Below are positions 14,628 through 22,835 of a stretch of DNA of 23,452 bases, piece after piece. Numbering within the stretch: the first letter of the stretch is position 1; each line of letters starts with the position of its first letter. Source of the DNA: UBA2128 sp964534955 (lineage in GTDB: Bacteria; Fidelibacterota; Marinisomatia; Marinisomatales; UBA2128); contig CAZHRR010000023.1 of the NCBI GenBank assembly GCA_964534955.1, positions 1 through 23,452 on the forward strand, in the 5' to 3' direction. A program made the translations under genes and the position numbers. The notes below the pieces were generated by a model. The model searched no databases and was not told where the DNA came from. It worked only from the letters and a program-made list of their open reading frames with translations.

Positions 14628-15619
14628 TGGGTATGTCCCGCCTAACTCGAGTGTTTCTTTTATTCATCGCTGTAATTCTAATTGGAGCTACCGGTTACAA
14701 GGTGCTTGGTGGAGAAGAATGGTCTTTTCTAGACAGCATTTATATGGCGGTAATAACTCTGTCTACGGTAGGTTTTGATGAGGTTCGTGAACTCACACCT
14801 AATGCAAAGATATGGACAGTAATACTTATTTCATTTGGAATAGGAATTGTATTCTACGCATTCAGCCAGGCAGCTGAAGTAATTCTGAATCTCAACCTTC
14901 TCAGGAGGAATAAAATGGAGAAACGAGCTTCTAAGCTGAGAAATCATTTTATCGTCTGTGGATACGGGCGTATGGGGAAAGTCATTTGTGAAGAGTTGAA
15001 TAGCAAAAAATTAGACTTTCTGATAATCGAAAATAATGATGAAAAAATATCAATAATTGCTGATTTGGGTTACGTCTACATTGAAGGTGATGCCACAGCC
15101 GATGAAACACTCGAAAAAGCTGAAATTAATAATGCTCAAGGTTTGGTTGCTGTCCTTAGCAACGACTCAGACAATCTATTCGTTACAATGTCTTCCAGAA
15201 CCCTTAATCCAAATCTGTTCATAACCAGCCGGTGCAGTGTAGACCAGAATGTTTCCAAAATGAAGCGTGCCGGAGCAAACAAAGTTATCAATCCTTATGT
15301 GGCTGGAGGTCATAAAATGGCTGAACTGCTCATGACTCCATATGTAGAGGATACAGTGGAAATCACCGCACCTGAACACAATATTGACCTACTGATTGAG
15401 GAAATCAGCGTTGAAAACATCAATCAGTTTAAGGGTGTGACGATTAGAGAATCTCAAATCAGGGAAAATTATCAACTGCTGATCGTAGGAGTAATAGATA
15501 GGGAGGGTAAAACTTCCCTGAATCCCGATCCTGATTTCAGGATGTCTCAAGATAGTAAATTGCTGCTGTTGGGTGAGAAAGAGAGCATGATGAAATTCAA
15601 AGAATCAGCATGCAGTTAA
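14627..15619 (+). CDS. Two-transmembrane potassium channel with RCK/TrkA domains
   Basis: A 330-residue Kch/MthK-like channel. Two membrane helices (about 7-24 and 62-84) flank a pore loop with selectivity filter TLSTVGFDEV (44-53; TVGF at 47-50). The RCK N-domain begins at HFIVCGYGRMGKVICEEL (107-124) with the Rossmann GxGxxG and acidic strand end FLIIEN. A TrkA-C-like domain (about 245-328) follows. The filter reads GFD where GYGD is commonest, a variant found in RCK channels. The ATG at 14627 overlaps the previous stop by one base; an in-frame ATG two codons later is the alternative. Gating by a nucleotide or ion bound to the RCK domain is expected from the family. Confidence 0.88.
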   Translation: MGMSRLTRVFLLFIAVILIGATGYKVLGGEEWSFLDSIYMAVITLSTVGFDEVRELTPNAKIWTVILISFGIGIVFYAFSQAAEVILNLNLLRRNKMEKRASKLRNHFIVCGYGRMGKVICEELNSKKLDFLIIENNDEKISIIADLGYVYIEGDATADETLEKAEINNAQGLVAVLSNDSDNLFVTMSSRTLNPNLFITSRCSVDQNVSKMKRAGANKVINPYVAGGHKMAELLMTPYVEDTVEITAPEHNIDLLIEEISVENINQFKGVTIRESQIRENYQLLIVGVIDREGKTSLNPDPDFRMSQDSKLLLLGEKESMMKFKESACS

Positions 15620-15668
15620 ATTAGAATATACGCTGATAATATATATTATGTCGCATTCTGTTCTAATT
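15619..15668. terminator. Possible bidirectional terminator between convergent genes
   Basis: The 60-bp gap between the channel gene (+) and leuS (-) has AATTAGAA (15619-15626) and TTCTAATT (15661-15668) as an 8-bp inverted pair, followed by AAAAAA on the plus strand. A palindrome ATAATATATATTAT (15636-15649) lies inside. The stems are AT-rich and weak, so the call rests mainly on position. Confidence 0.35.
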
Positions 15669-15679
15669 AAAAAATCACC

Positions 15680-18118
15680 TTATAATACAAAATTCACCAA
15701 CCGATTTGGCACTACCACTACTTTCTTTACTTCTTTTCCATCTATCCATTTCTGAACTCCCGGTAATTCTTTTGCCATTCTTTCTAAAGTTTCCTCATCG
15801 AATTCATTCTCAATCTGAAATTCCCCGCGGAGTTTCCCATTGACTTGCACTACGATGTTAATGAGATCTTCCTTAGCCAAAAACTCATCAAATGCAGGCC
15901 AGGATTCATAAGCTATTGTATTGGTGTGACCAAGACGCTGCCAGATTTCTTCAACAATATGTGGTACAAACGGGCTCAACAGAAGTAAAAATGTCTCTGC
16001 ATTTTCTCGAGATATTGTCAATCTCGACTTCATTTTGTTCCCAAGAGTCATTAATGCTGATATAGCTGTATTAAATCTGAGGTTCTCTATGTCGTTCATC
16101 ACTTTCATAATTGTTCTATGCAGAAGTTTATACAGTTTTTCATCTTCAGCAGGATCAGCATCCGTTATCTGAATACCACCATTTTCAAAATCAAATATTC
16201 TCCAGACACGATTGAGAAATCGGTGACTTCCCTGTAAACCTGTTGTGCTCCAAGGTTTAGCTTTGTCGAGAGGTCCCATGAACATCTCGAATAGACGAAG
16301 AGAATCTGCTCCGGTGGTTTCAACTATTTCATCAGGGTTGATCACATTTCCTCGAGATTTACTCATTTTTGAACCATCTTCGCCTTGAATCATACCCTGG
16401 TTAAACAGTTTTTGAAAAGGTTCTTTGGTGGATACAAGACCGAGATCATATAAAACATGGTGCCAAAAACGAGCATATAGAAGATGAAGAACGGCATGTT
16501 CCTGCCCTCCAATATACAGGTCCACCGGCATCCAATATTTTTCCTTTTCTTTTGACCATGCATCTTCCCTGTTATGTGGATCAATGAATCTAAGATAGTA
16601 CCAGCATGAACCTGCCCACTGAGGCATAGTATTGGTTTCTCTAAGATAAGTTTTTCTCTTTTTATGCACTTCTACCCAGGAATTTGCTTTGACAAGAGGT
16701 GATTCACCTGACCCTGTCGGTTGATAACTTTCAACTTCGGGAAGATCTACAGGTAGTTCCTTTTCTTTTACCGGTATAGTATCATCATCGTCCTGGTCAT
16801 GAAGAATCGGTATAGGCTCCCCCCAATATCTTTGACGTGAGAAAAGCCAATCTCGAAGCTTATAATTCACTGCCTTTTTACCTTTTCCGGTCTTCTCCAG
16901 CCATTCAATAGTTCTTTGTATTGCTTCTGGAACTTTCAGACCATCAATTGAAAAAGAGCCGTCTGGTGATGTAGAATTGATTAGAATACCTTCATCATTA
17001 TCAACGAAGGCTTCTTCTTCGATATTCCCGCCCGAGACTACCTCAACAATAGGTAAATTGAAAGTGTTGGCAAATTCCCAGTCGCGTTGGTCATGTCCAG
17101 GTACAGCCATGATCGCACCGGTGCCATAGCTCATCAGTACATAATCTGAAATCCATATAGGAATTTCCTGCTCATTTACAGGATTAATTGCATCAACACC
17201 AAGATAGACACCACTCTTTTCTCTCGCTAATTCGGTCCTGTCTAAATCGGATTTCCTGGATGCCCGATCAATGTACCCCTTAACTCTCAGTAAATTTTCC
17301 TGAGTAGTTAGTTTTAATACCAAAGGATGTTCGGGTGCAAGAACCATATAAGTTGCACCAAAGAGCGTATCGGGACGAGTGGTGAAAACCGTTATTTCCC
17401 TCTCGATAGACGGTAATGGGAAGATCACATCAGCACCTTCAGAGCGACCAATCCAGTTTCGCTGTAATTCCTTTACACTGTCAGGCCAATCTAGGTCATC
17501 CAGCCCTTCGAGCAGGCTTTCAGCGTAGTCAGTAATCTTGAGCATCCATTGACGCATGGGCACTCGAAAGACAGGGTGCTCTCCCCTTTCAGATTTACCG
17601 TTAATTACTTCCTCGTTCGCCAGGACTGTACCTAATTCCGGACACCAATTAACCGGAACCTCGGCCTGATATGCCAATCCCTTCTTGTAAAGCTGAAGAA
17701 ATATCCACTGTGTCCATTTGTAATAGTCGGGGTCAGTAGTGTTGATTTCACGATCCCAGTCATATGAAAAACCCAGCATCTTCAGTTGACGACGATAATT
17801 CTCGATGTTTGCGGCTGTAGTTTTGGCAGGGTGAGTACCGGTTTCAAGAGCGTGCTGCTCAGCAGGAAGCCCGAAAGCGTCCCATCCCATTGGGTGGAGG
17901 ACGTTGAAACCCCTCATTCTTTTGTAGCGGGCAACTATGTCAGTGGCTATATAACCCAGTGGATGTCCGACGTGAAGTCCCTGACCGGATGGATAGGGAA
18001 ACATGTCAAGTACATAATATTTTGGGCGGTCAGAGTTCTCCTCAGTACGGAAGGTTTTGTTCTCCTCCCAGTACTTATGCCATTTGTTTTCTATAGATTT
18101 GTGATCGTATTGAGACAT
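15680..18118 (-). CDS. leuS: Leucyl-tRNA synthetase
   Basis: An 812-residue class Ia synthetase that charges tRNA-Leu in the cytosol. The HIGH-type motif is PYPSGQGLHVGHPLGY (41-56) and the KMSKS loop is GSKMSKSRGN (K584-S588). The CP1 editing domain includes FTTRPDTLFGATYMVLAPEHP, with the TTRPDT threonine-rich motif that clears mischarged tRNA. The anticodon-binding domain (SPFVPHIVEEIWQRLG) and a C-terminal VQVNGKLRG domain complete it. Full length for a bacterial LeuS with no frameshift. It converges with the channel gene and has tRNA-Pro directly upstream on the same strand. Confidence 0.98.
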   Translation of the reverse strand: MSQYDHKSIENKWHKYWEENKTFRTEENSDRPKYYVLDMFPYPSGQGLHVGHPLGYIATDIVARYKRMRGFNVLHPMGWDAFGLPAEQHALETGTHPAKTTAANIENYRRQLKMLGFSYDWDREINTTDPDYYKWTQWIFLQLYKKGLAYQAEVPVNWCPELGTVLANEEVINGKSERGEHPVFRVPMRQWMLKITDYAESLLEGLDDLDWPDSVKELQRNWIGRSEGADVIFPLPSIEREITVFTTRPDTLFGATYMVLAPEHPLVLKLTTQENLLRVKGYIDRASRKSDLDRTELAREKSGVYLGVDAINPVNEQEIPIWISDYVLMSYGTGAIMAVPGHDQRDWEFANTFNLPIVEVVSGGNIEEEAFVDNDEGILINSTSPDGSFSIDGLKVPEAIQRTIEWLEKTGKGKKAVNYKLRDWLFSRQRYWGEPIPILHDQDDDDTIPVKEKELPVDLPEVESYQPTGSGESPLVKANSWVEVHKKRKTYLRETNTMPQWAGSCWYYLRFIDPHNREDAWSKEKEKYWMPVDLYIGGQEHAVLHLLYARFWHHVLYDLGLVSTKEPFQKLFNQGMIQGEDGSKMSKSRGNVINPDEIVETTGADSLRLFEMFMGPLDKAKPWSTTGLQGSHRFLNRVWRIFDFENGGIQITDADPAEDEKLYKLLHRTIMKVMNDIENLRFNTAISALMTLGNKMKSRLTISRENAETFLLLLSPFVPHIVEEIWQRLGHTNTIAYESWPAFDEFLAKEDLINIVVQVNGKLRGEFQIENEFDEETLERMAKELPGVQKWIDGKEVKKVVVVPNRLVNFVL

Positions 18119-18185
18119 TCAGGCAGGATATTTTTGTATAAAACTACAGAGTTTTGGTAATTCTTCAGTTCCAGTCATAACTAAG

Positions 18186-18260
18186 TCGGGGTGGGGAGAT
18201 TCGAACTCCCGACCTCGTCGTCCCGAACGACGCGCGCTAACCGGACTGCGCTACACCCCG
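18186..18260 (-). tRNA. tRNA-Pro (anticodon CGG)
   Basis: The minus strand gives a 75-base cloverleaf. The acceptor stem CGGGGTG pairs with CACCCCG, followed by discriminator A. The D arm is GCGC-AGTCCGGTTA-GCGC. The anticodon stem CGTCG/CGACG has loop TTCGGGA and therefore anticodon CGG. The T arm is GGGAG-TTCGAAT-CTCCC. The starting C with matching G is normal for proline tRNAs. The 3' CCA is not encoded. Confidence 0.96.
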
Positions 18261-18498
18261 TAATGACGTCGTTGAATTTAGTGCTATTCTTTCTTGTCAT
18301 CAATTAAAAGAACCCTTTGAAAAACCTATTATGCAAATTGAAAAGTCTATAATTCGCTTGCTTTTCGTTGGGAAACTTGTCCATAGCCCCGCTATTGACT
18401 ACGTATCCCGCCTTAATCAGACCTGTCTGAGTTCCACTACGAACAGGCAGGCAAATTTTAACTCTTTTTTCTTCACACATCAGGTTTATTAAAGGATT
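18261..18498. other. Gap upstream of tRNA-Pro with a short hairpin
   Basis: No gene. CCTGTCTG (18422-18429) pairs with CAGGCAGG (18444-18451) with one mismatch, resembling the CCTGC...GCAGG hairpins at 4570 and 19813. The tRNA promoter should lie just above 18260, but no clear -35/-10 pair was found. Confidence 0.4.
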
Positions 18499-19089
18499 CT
18501 AAAAGAGGTACTTTATGACAACGAAACCACCTACGAGGAGAAATGCAAATATTATGCTCATTAAGTTGAAATAACGATCAATGAAACTTTTAATTCTTTC
18601 ACCAAAATAAAAAATGAGAGCACTCACTGCAAAGAAACGAGCAAATCGTCCTAATATTGACGCGACCATAAATTCCATAAAATCAGCATTTGTGGCACCC
18701 GCTGTGATTGTGAAAACTTTATAAGGAATTGGCGTCAATGCTGCTACCAGGATAGCAATAAAATTGTGTTCCTGAAATGTCTGTGACAAGATACTGTACT
18801 GTTCGTGGTATCCGTAAAAACCAATGATCGATTTTCCTACATACTGCATAAAATAAAAACCGATTATGTAACCTCCCACTCCTCCTAATACAGAGAAGAG
18901 TGATGTGTAAGTGGCATAACGGAAGGATCTTTTGGGAATTGAGAATGCCATAGCAATCAACAGAACATCCACGGGAATGGGAAAGAAGGATGATTCTGCA
19001 AAAGCAAGAATGACCAATGCCGGGACAGCGTAGGGAGTTTCAGCCCAATGAAGCACCCAATCGTACAATTTTCTCAACCACTTCATCAT
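18499..19089 (-). CDS. YqaA/DedA-like (VTT-domain) inner membrane protein
   Basis: A 196-residue protein with about five hydrophobic segments. It carries features of the SNARE-associated/VTT group: FAESSFFPIPVDVLLIAMA (about 29-47, acidic residue and Pro-rich re-entrant loop), GGVGGYIIGFYFMQYVGK, and LTPIPYKVFTITAGA followed by F..F..AS.LGRFARF. Members of this superfamily are linked to lipid scrambling and membrane homeostasis; a specific substrate for YqaA-type proteins is not established. The start lies two bases after the stop of the glycosyltransferase gene, so the two form an operon, which suggests a shared role in envelope lipid or glycan handling. Confidence 0.82.
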   Translation of the reverse strand: MMKWLRKLYDWVLHWAETPYAVPALVILAFAESSFFPIPVDVLLIAMAFSIPKRSFRYATYTSLFSVLGGVGGYIIGFYFMQYVGKSIIGFYGYHEQYSILSQTFQEHNFIAILVAALTPIPYKVFTITAGATNADFMEFMVASILGRFARFFAVSALIFYFGERIKSFIDRYFNLMSIIFAFLLVGGFVVIKYLF

Positions 19090-19091
19090 AT

Positions 19092-19754
19092 CTACCAGAA
19101 GAAACTTCGGAAGTACATGGCGACGAATTTAAGTGTATCCCGGATATTTCGCATGGATGACTTTTCCGATCCGTAAATAGTAGGAATAGAAACATGTTCC
19201 ACCCCATAACCACTCAAAAAGGCTTTAATGATGATTTCACTCTCAAACTGGAATCCGTCTTCACTGTAGTCAAGATCTTGGCATAACTGCGCAGGATATA
19301 GCCGAAAACCGCATTGGGAGTCTCTTATATGAATTCCTGTGCGGATGGATATTAACAGAGATGTGACGGTATTGGAAAAGCGTCTATGAAGCGGCATATT
19401 GGAGTAATCTGAACGATTACCAATGACAATTTTATCCTTTTCTACTTTTACGAGAAATTTCGGGATGTATTTCGGGGGGTGCTGCATATCTCCGTCTAAA
19501 GTCAGGATGGAACGGTAATTGTTCTCTACAGCGTACCTCATTCCTGTTTTCAAAGCTCTCCCCTTCCCCATGTTGTTAGGATGAGATAAAGAAAATAATC
19601 CAAGCTGCTTTAAAACAGTGTGAGTATCATCAGTGCTGCCGTCATTAATAAATAAAATATCAGCCGGGGTATAAGTTCGAAGTTCTCTACAAAAGTCGTT
19701 CAGATGCCTCCCGGCATTGAAAACAGGAACAAGAATCAGCAATTCATCTGACAT
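19092..19754 (-). CDS. Family 2 glycosyltransferase (dolichol-phosphate mannose synthase-like)
   Basis: A 220-residue GT-A enzyme. LLILVPVFNAG (5-15), FINDGSTDD (36-43) and LTLDGDMQHPPKY (85-96), with metal-binding D87/D89, are the nucleotide-sugar signatures. The block SQCGFRLYPAQL and the late DGFQFESEIIIKA match the polyprenyl-phosphate mannose/glucose synthase branch, which loads a sugar onto a lipid carrier. It lacks the C-terminal membrane helices of some relatives; the membrane partner may be the YqaA-like protein encoded two bases downstream. Sugar and acceptor are unknown. Confidence 0.87.
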   Translation of the reverse strand: MSDELLILVPVFNAGRHLNDFCRELRTYTPADILFINDGSTDDTHTVLKQLGLFSLSHPNNMGKGRALKTGMRYAVENNYRSILTLDGDMQHPPKYIPKFLVKVEKDKIVIGNRSDYSNMPLHRRFSNTVTSLLISIRTGIHIRDSQCGFRLYPAQLCQDLDYSEDGFQFESEIIIKAFLSGYGVEHVSIPTIYGSEKSSMRNIRDTLKFVAMYFRSFFW

Positions 19755-19780
19755 AGGTAGAATTTAGGCAGGAAATAGTT

Positions 19781-19937
19781 AATTGGTGAGTAGTGACTGC
19801 CTGCCAGTCCTCCCTGCCTGAACGGCATAGTCGGGCAGGCCGCTGGTCGGGGGCAGGCTGGGTGATTGGAAACTGGTTATTTGTGATGCTTACTACAAGA
19901 AACTACTCACCACTCTACCAACTACCTCTCACCAATT
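19781..19937. repeat. Inverted-repeat-bounded intergenic segment
   Basis: AATTGGTGAG (19781-19790) and its exact reverse complement (19928-19937) frame the gap between the glycosyltransferase gene and the hypothetical gene. GGTGAGTAG/CTACTCACC form a second, overlapping inverted pair (19785/19903). A GC-rich hairpin CCTGCCTGA...TCGGGCAGG (19813-19839) resembles part of the repeat at 4570. Probably a small repeat insertion; no coding content. Confidence 0.5.
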
Positions 19938-19968
19938 TCTATGCTCTGCTTTTCTGGATTACTACTAA

Positions 19969-20424
19969 TTAAGAAGCAATACTGACGGAAAATTCAGTGA
20001 GAAAGTCTTCGAGTTCGATACCTCGCCGGCCTTTTCTCATGGGCTGAATATATACATAATAGCGTTGATCGCCCAAGTCGTGATATTCTCCTTGAATGTG
20101 ACCATCTGATGCCCAGCCGTCGACCTTCAAGTCGTCACGATGTATTTTAAATTGCAATGCCTGCTTTCCTGACATATCATGAGTTCTGCGTATGGAAGGC
20201 GGAAGTATATTCTTTACAACCATTGCCAATGTACCATTATACTTTGAAGTCGGAACGAAGAATATGGATGAAGTTTCAGGTGGGAGTTCTTTCTTTTTTA
20301 ATGCAGCACGACGCTTTCTAATCCATTTAATGAGAAAAAAGGTTGCAGCTGTCATGACAACAGATGTCAGAATAAGTATGATAAGTAATGTATCGTTCAT
20401 TTGTATGTTTATCAATCTTTCCAT
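19969..20424 (-). CDS. Hypothetical one-span membrane protein
   Basis: I do not recognise a family. The 151-residue product has one membrane helix (about 11-33, TLLIILILTSVVMTAATFF) and a basic stretch KWIRKRRAALKKK just after it, so by the positive-inside rule the C-terminal 115 residues face the cytoplasm. The soluble part contains SSIFFVPTSKYNGTLAMVV, DDLKVDGWASDGHIQG and YYVYIQPMRKGRRGIELEDF, consistent with a small beta-rich domain. Met9 (MNDTLL) is an alternative start. It stands alone between two repeat-filled gaps. Confidence 0.55.
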   Translation of the reverse strand: MERLINIQMNDTLLIILILTSVVMTAATFFLIKWIRKRRAALKKKELPPETSSIFFVPTSKYNGTLAMVVKNILPPSIRRTHDMSGKQALQFKIHRDDLKVDGWASDGHIQGEYHDLGDQRYYVYIQPMRKGRRGIELEDFLTEFSVSIAS

Positions 20425-20526
20425 GTATTCTATTTTTTAATCACTCTTAATACCATATACCGATAATCTATCGTTGAGGTTCCAAACATAATTCAATTTT
20501 TGAGTTTACTCCAAAAAGGTCATTTT

Positions 20527-20680
20527 GGACTAAAGTCCTGTGGTATTCGTCTTTTTCCCCCATCCTAAAGGATGGGGTAAGTGTCTGTATAATAATTGAT
20601 ACAAAGATATAATTACCCCGTCCTTTAGGGCGGGGGTTAAGCAAAAAAACAAACAAATATGGGGCTTTAGCCCCTTTAAG
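20527..20680. repeat. Array of four CTAAAG-loop hairpins
   Basis: GGACTAAAGTCC (20527-20538), CCCCATCCTAAAGGATGGGG (about 20558-20577), CCCCGTCCTTTAGGGCGGGG (about 20617-20636) and GGGGCTTTAGCCCC (20661-20674) follow one another within 150 bp. They share the TAAAG/CTTTA loop and the GTCCTGTGG tail with the REP-like repeats elsewhere in the window, and look like a third, condensed variant of the same family. Confidence 0.6.
20643..20674 (-). terminator. Rho-independent terminator of the aminotransferase gene
   Basis: On the minus strand, 28 bases after the aminotransferase stop, GGGGCTAAAGCCCC forms a GC stem followed by ATATTTGTTTGTTTTTTT. The U-rich tail and position fit intrinsic termination; the hairpin is also part of the repeat array. 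Confidence 0.6.
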
Positions 20681-20701
20681 GAGTGGACTCATTTTTGATA
20701 T

Positions 20702-22093
20702 TTATGCAGATTGAACATAATTGTTGTGGAATTCAATCCATTTAGGCAATACGTCATGAAGCATCTCTTTTGGCGGGATAAAAGCTATCCGCAAATGTTG
20801 AGTTCCTTCCTTCTGTCCAAATCCAGAACCGTTTACTGTACTCAATCCGGTCTCATCCAAAAGGGACATACAGTAATCGAAGTCGCTTTTCCCATTGGGA
20901 AGATTATTAAGGCGTGGGAACAGGTATAAGGCGCCTATTCGTCCAAAGCAATCTACTGAGTCCATTTCCTGAAAAGCATTCTTGATCATGGTTGCTTTCT
21001 CAAACTGACTCTCAAGAATGGCTTTCTTCTCTTCCTCGAAAAGAGGATAAGCATCGCTTCCCTCCTGTGGCGGATTGACTACCATGTAAATAAGTGCCTG
21101 TCCAACAGTATTGGAGCAGAGGCTGACCGAAGCCTGCTTTACCAGAATATCGTTAAAGTGTGCCTCAGTTCCGGCAATCTTGGGAGGATTTCGTACCTCC
21201 AGGTATCCCCCGCGATGCCCACATTCACCATAGAATCCTTTTGAGGCACTGTGAAGACTGAAGATAGGAATTTTCTCCTCCCCTACTGACTTGGCGAATG
21301 ATATAAACTCTGCACCGTAAAGATTCTCCTGATAAACTTCATCTGCTATAATAGTTATTCCATTCTCCCGAGCGAAGTTTACAACATCCTTTATGCTGGA
21401 CTCATCCAGGATAGCTCCTGTGGGATTCCCCGGATTGATGACTACGATTGCTTTAACATTCACTCCATCCTTCTTTGCATCTGAAATTGATTCGTCAAGG
21501 ATGTCACGTGTTAGAGCCCAGTCGTCATCCTCATCTGGAAAATAGTTTACCTGCACACCTCCGCACCTCCTGATTGTGGCTGAATAGAGCGGATATTGCG
21601 GAATAGGTATCATGATACCATCATTGGGCTTGGCGACCAGTAATTCGATGATATTTCGAGCTCCGGCGCTGGCACCATCTGTTAGAAAAATATTTTCCGG
21701 ATCGGACGGTATACCGTCTGATGTTTCTACTTCATCACGCTTATTAATGAACTTAGCAACAGCTTCCCGGATAAATAGAGGTCCTTTGCTCTCGGTGTAT
21801 GCACCTGTACCTGGGCCATGCGATAGAAAATCCTCTGCATAATCGAGAACATCACCTGAAATGAAATCACCTCGACTTCTCTCATTTCGAATGGCTTCAG
21901 GAAACTCCATAAGACTGAGTACCTGCCTGTAAAAAGTCATAGGCTTCTGGCCTAAAGCTTGAGGATTCCCAATGTTGCACGGTATGATTTTCTTTCCCTG
22001 CCGAGCAAGTTTTGCAGCCCGAATTGCCAGTGGCCCCCGGACTGCATATTCGAGGTCGAGGAGATGTTGGTTAAGTGTAACTTGATTTGACAT
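20702..22093 (-). CDS. Alanine aminotransferase, eukaryotic GPT-like type
   Basis: A 463-residue class I PLP enzyme that exchanges amino groups between alanine and 2-oxoglutarate. NIGNPQALGQKPMTFYRQVL (40-59) is the signature of the GPT/ALT branch found in eukaryotes and some bacteria. PLP sites are NPGNPTG (220-226), DEVYQENLY (251-259) and the Schiff-base Lys285 in HSASKGFYGECGHRGGY. The C-terminal YLFPRL and LRIAFIPP blocks complete the fold. The ATG at 22093 starts at the conserved N-terminus, with no Shine-Dalgarno site seen. Monocistronic by context: a terminator follows and a 740-bp gap precedes. Confidence 0.9.
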   Translation of the reverse strand: MSNQVTLNQHLLDLEYAVRGPLAIRAAKLARQGKKIIPCNIGNPQALGQKPMTFYRQVLSLMEFPEAIRNERSRGDFISGDVLDYAEDFLSHGPGTGAYTESKGPLFIREAVAKFINKRDEVETSDGIPSDPENIFLTDGASAGARNIIELLVAKPNDGIMIPIPQYPLYSATIRRCGGVQVNYFPDEDDDWALTRDILDESISDAKKDGVNVKAIVVINPGNPTGAILDESSIKDVVNFARENGITIIADEVYQENLYGAEFISFAKSVGEEKIPIFSLHSASKGFYGECGHRGGYLEVRNPPKIAGTEAHFNDILVKQASVSLCSNTVGQALIYMVVNPPQEGSDAYPLFEEEKKAILESQFEKATMIKNAFQEMDSVDCFGRIGALYLFPRLNNLPNGKSDFDYCMSLLDETGLSTVNGSGFGQKEGTQHLRIAFIPPKEMLHDVLPKWIEFHNNYVQSA

Positions 22094-22835
22094 TAGTATG
22101 TAGTGATATTGGAATTAAAATTATTTAACGTATTCAAACTCTCTATTATTTGGACCTGATAATGTTGAAATTTAACCACAATTTGGGCTGTTCGGAAGTT
22201 CAGAATGGAAGATCTGAGCTTATAGCCTGATTTATGAGGATTAGGATGGATAATTACTAAATGGAGTGAAATCAAGCTTTTAGTAAAATAATAGACCTGA
22301 TTAATCCAAATGAATAATTCGGGCAATTTTTTCATTAAGCGCATGAATAAACAATGATTATTGTTGAATCAATAAAAGCTGGTGCATTAATCAGGCTAAT
22401 GATCGTATGGACACAACAATAATGCTGGTGAGTAGATCAGGGTAAATAATAGCGAGTCCATTCCACAGGATGCTTCGCAAAATGAACACGCTAAATCCCC
22501 GCAGGGTGCTTCGCAAAAGAAAGACGGCTAAAGCCGCTTGTTAGGGAGACAGCCCCATTTATGGGGGTTTATTTGATTAAGCGTGCGGCTTTAGTCGCTC
22601 GCTGAGAGAACCCTTTTAATTTTCGTTTGACGATTTTCTATTGACTTCTATCCTCATACTTCTTATCACATTCGCTCCTGGTAAAATCAGGATAGCAGGG
22701 ATGATCAAGTTAAACTTAGCTTCATCCACTTCAAACTGAACGAGATACAATAGTGGCTATTACGTTGGCTACTATAAAGTGGGAGTAAAAGTGACAATAT
22801 TATGCTCTAAATAAAATGATATTAACCGCTTTCAG
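22094..22835. other. Intergenic region between the aminotransferase and hsdR
   Basis: About 740 bp. A REP-like family B copy occupies 22452-22612. Its 3' flank (22613-22670) repeats the TTTAATT...TGACGATTTTC...TTGACTTCTATCCTC sequence seen around the 10951 copy. An 83-codon frame at 22093-22344 (-) has no family features and is probably not a gene. Nothing was recognised in 22345-22450 or 22671-22835. Confidence 0.55.
22452..22612 (+). repeat. REP-like repeat, family B, copy 3
   Basis: Head GCGAGTCCATTCCACAGGATGCTTCGCAAAATGAACACGCTAAATCCCCGCAGGGTGCTTCGC, hairpin CGGCTAAAGCCG, GGGAGACAGCCCCATTTATGGGGGTTTATTTG, then ATTAAGCGTGCGGCTTTAGTCGCTCGCTGAGAGAACCC. This copy shows the family B unit in full, with outer GCGAG/CTCGC and inner CACGCT(T)AA/TTAAGCGTG inverted pairs. 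Confidence 0.75.

Noticed and set aside
22093..22344. 83-codon open frame just upstream of the aminotransferase gene
   Set aside because: No recognisable motif, AT-rich, and it ends exactly at the aminotransferase start. It could be a leader peptide, but nothing supports this.
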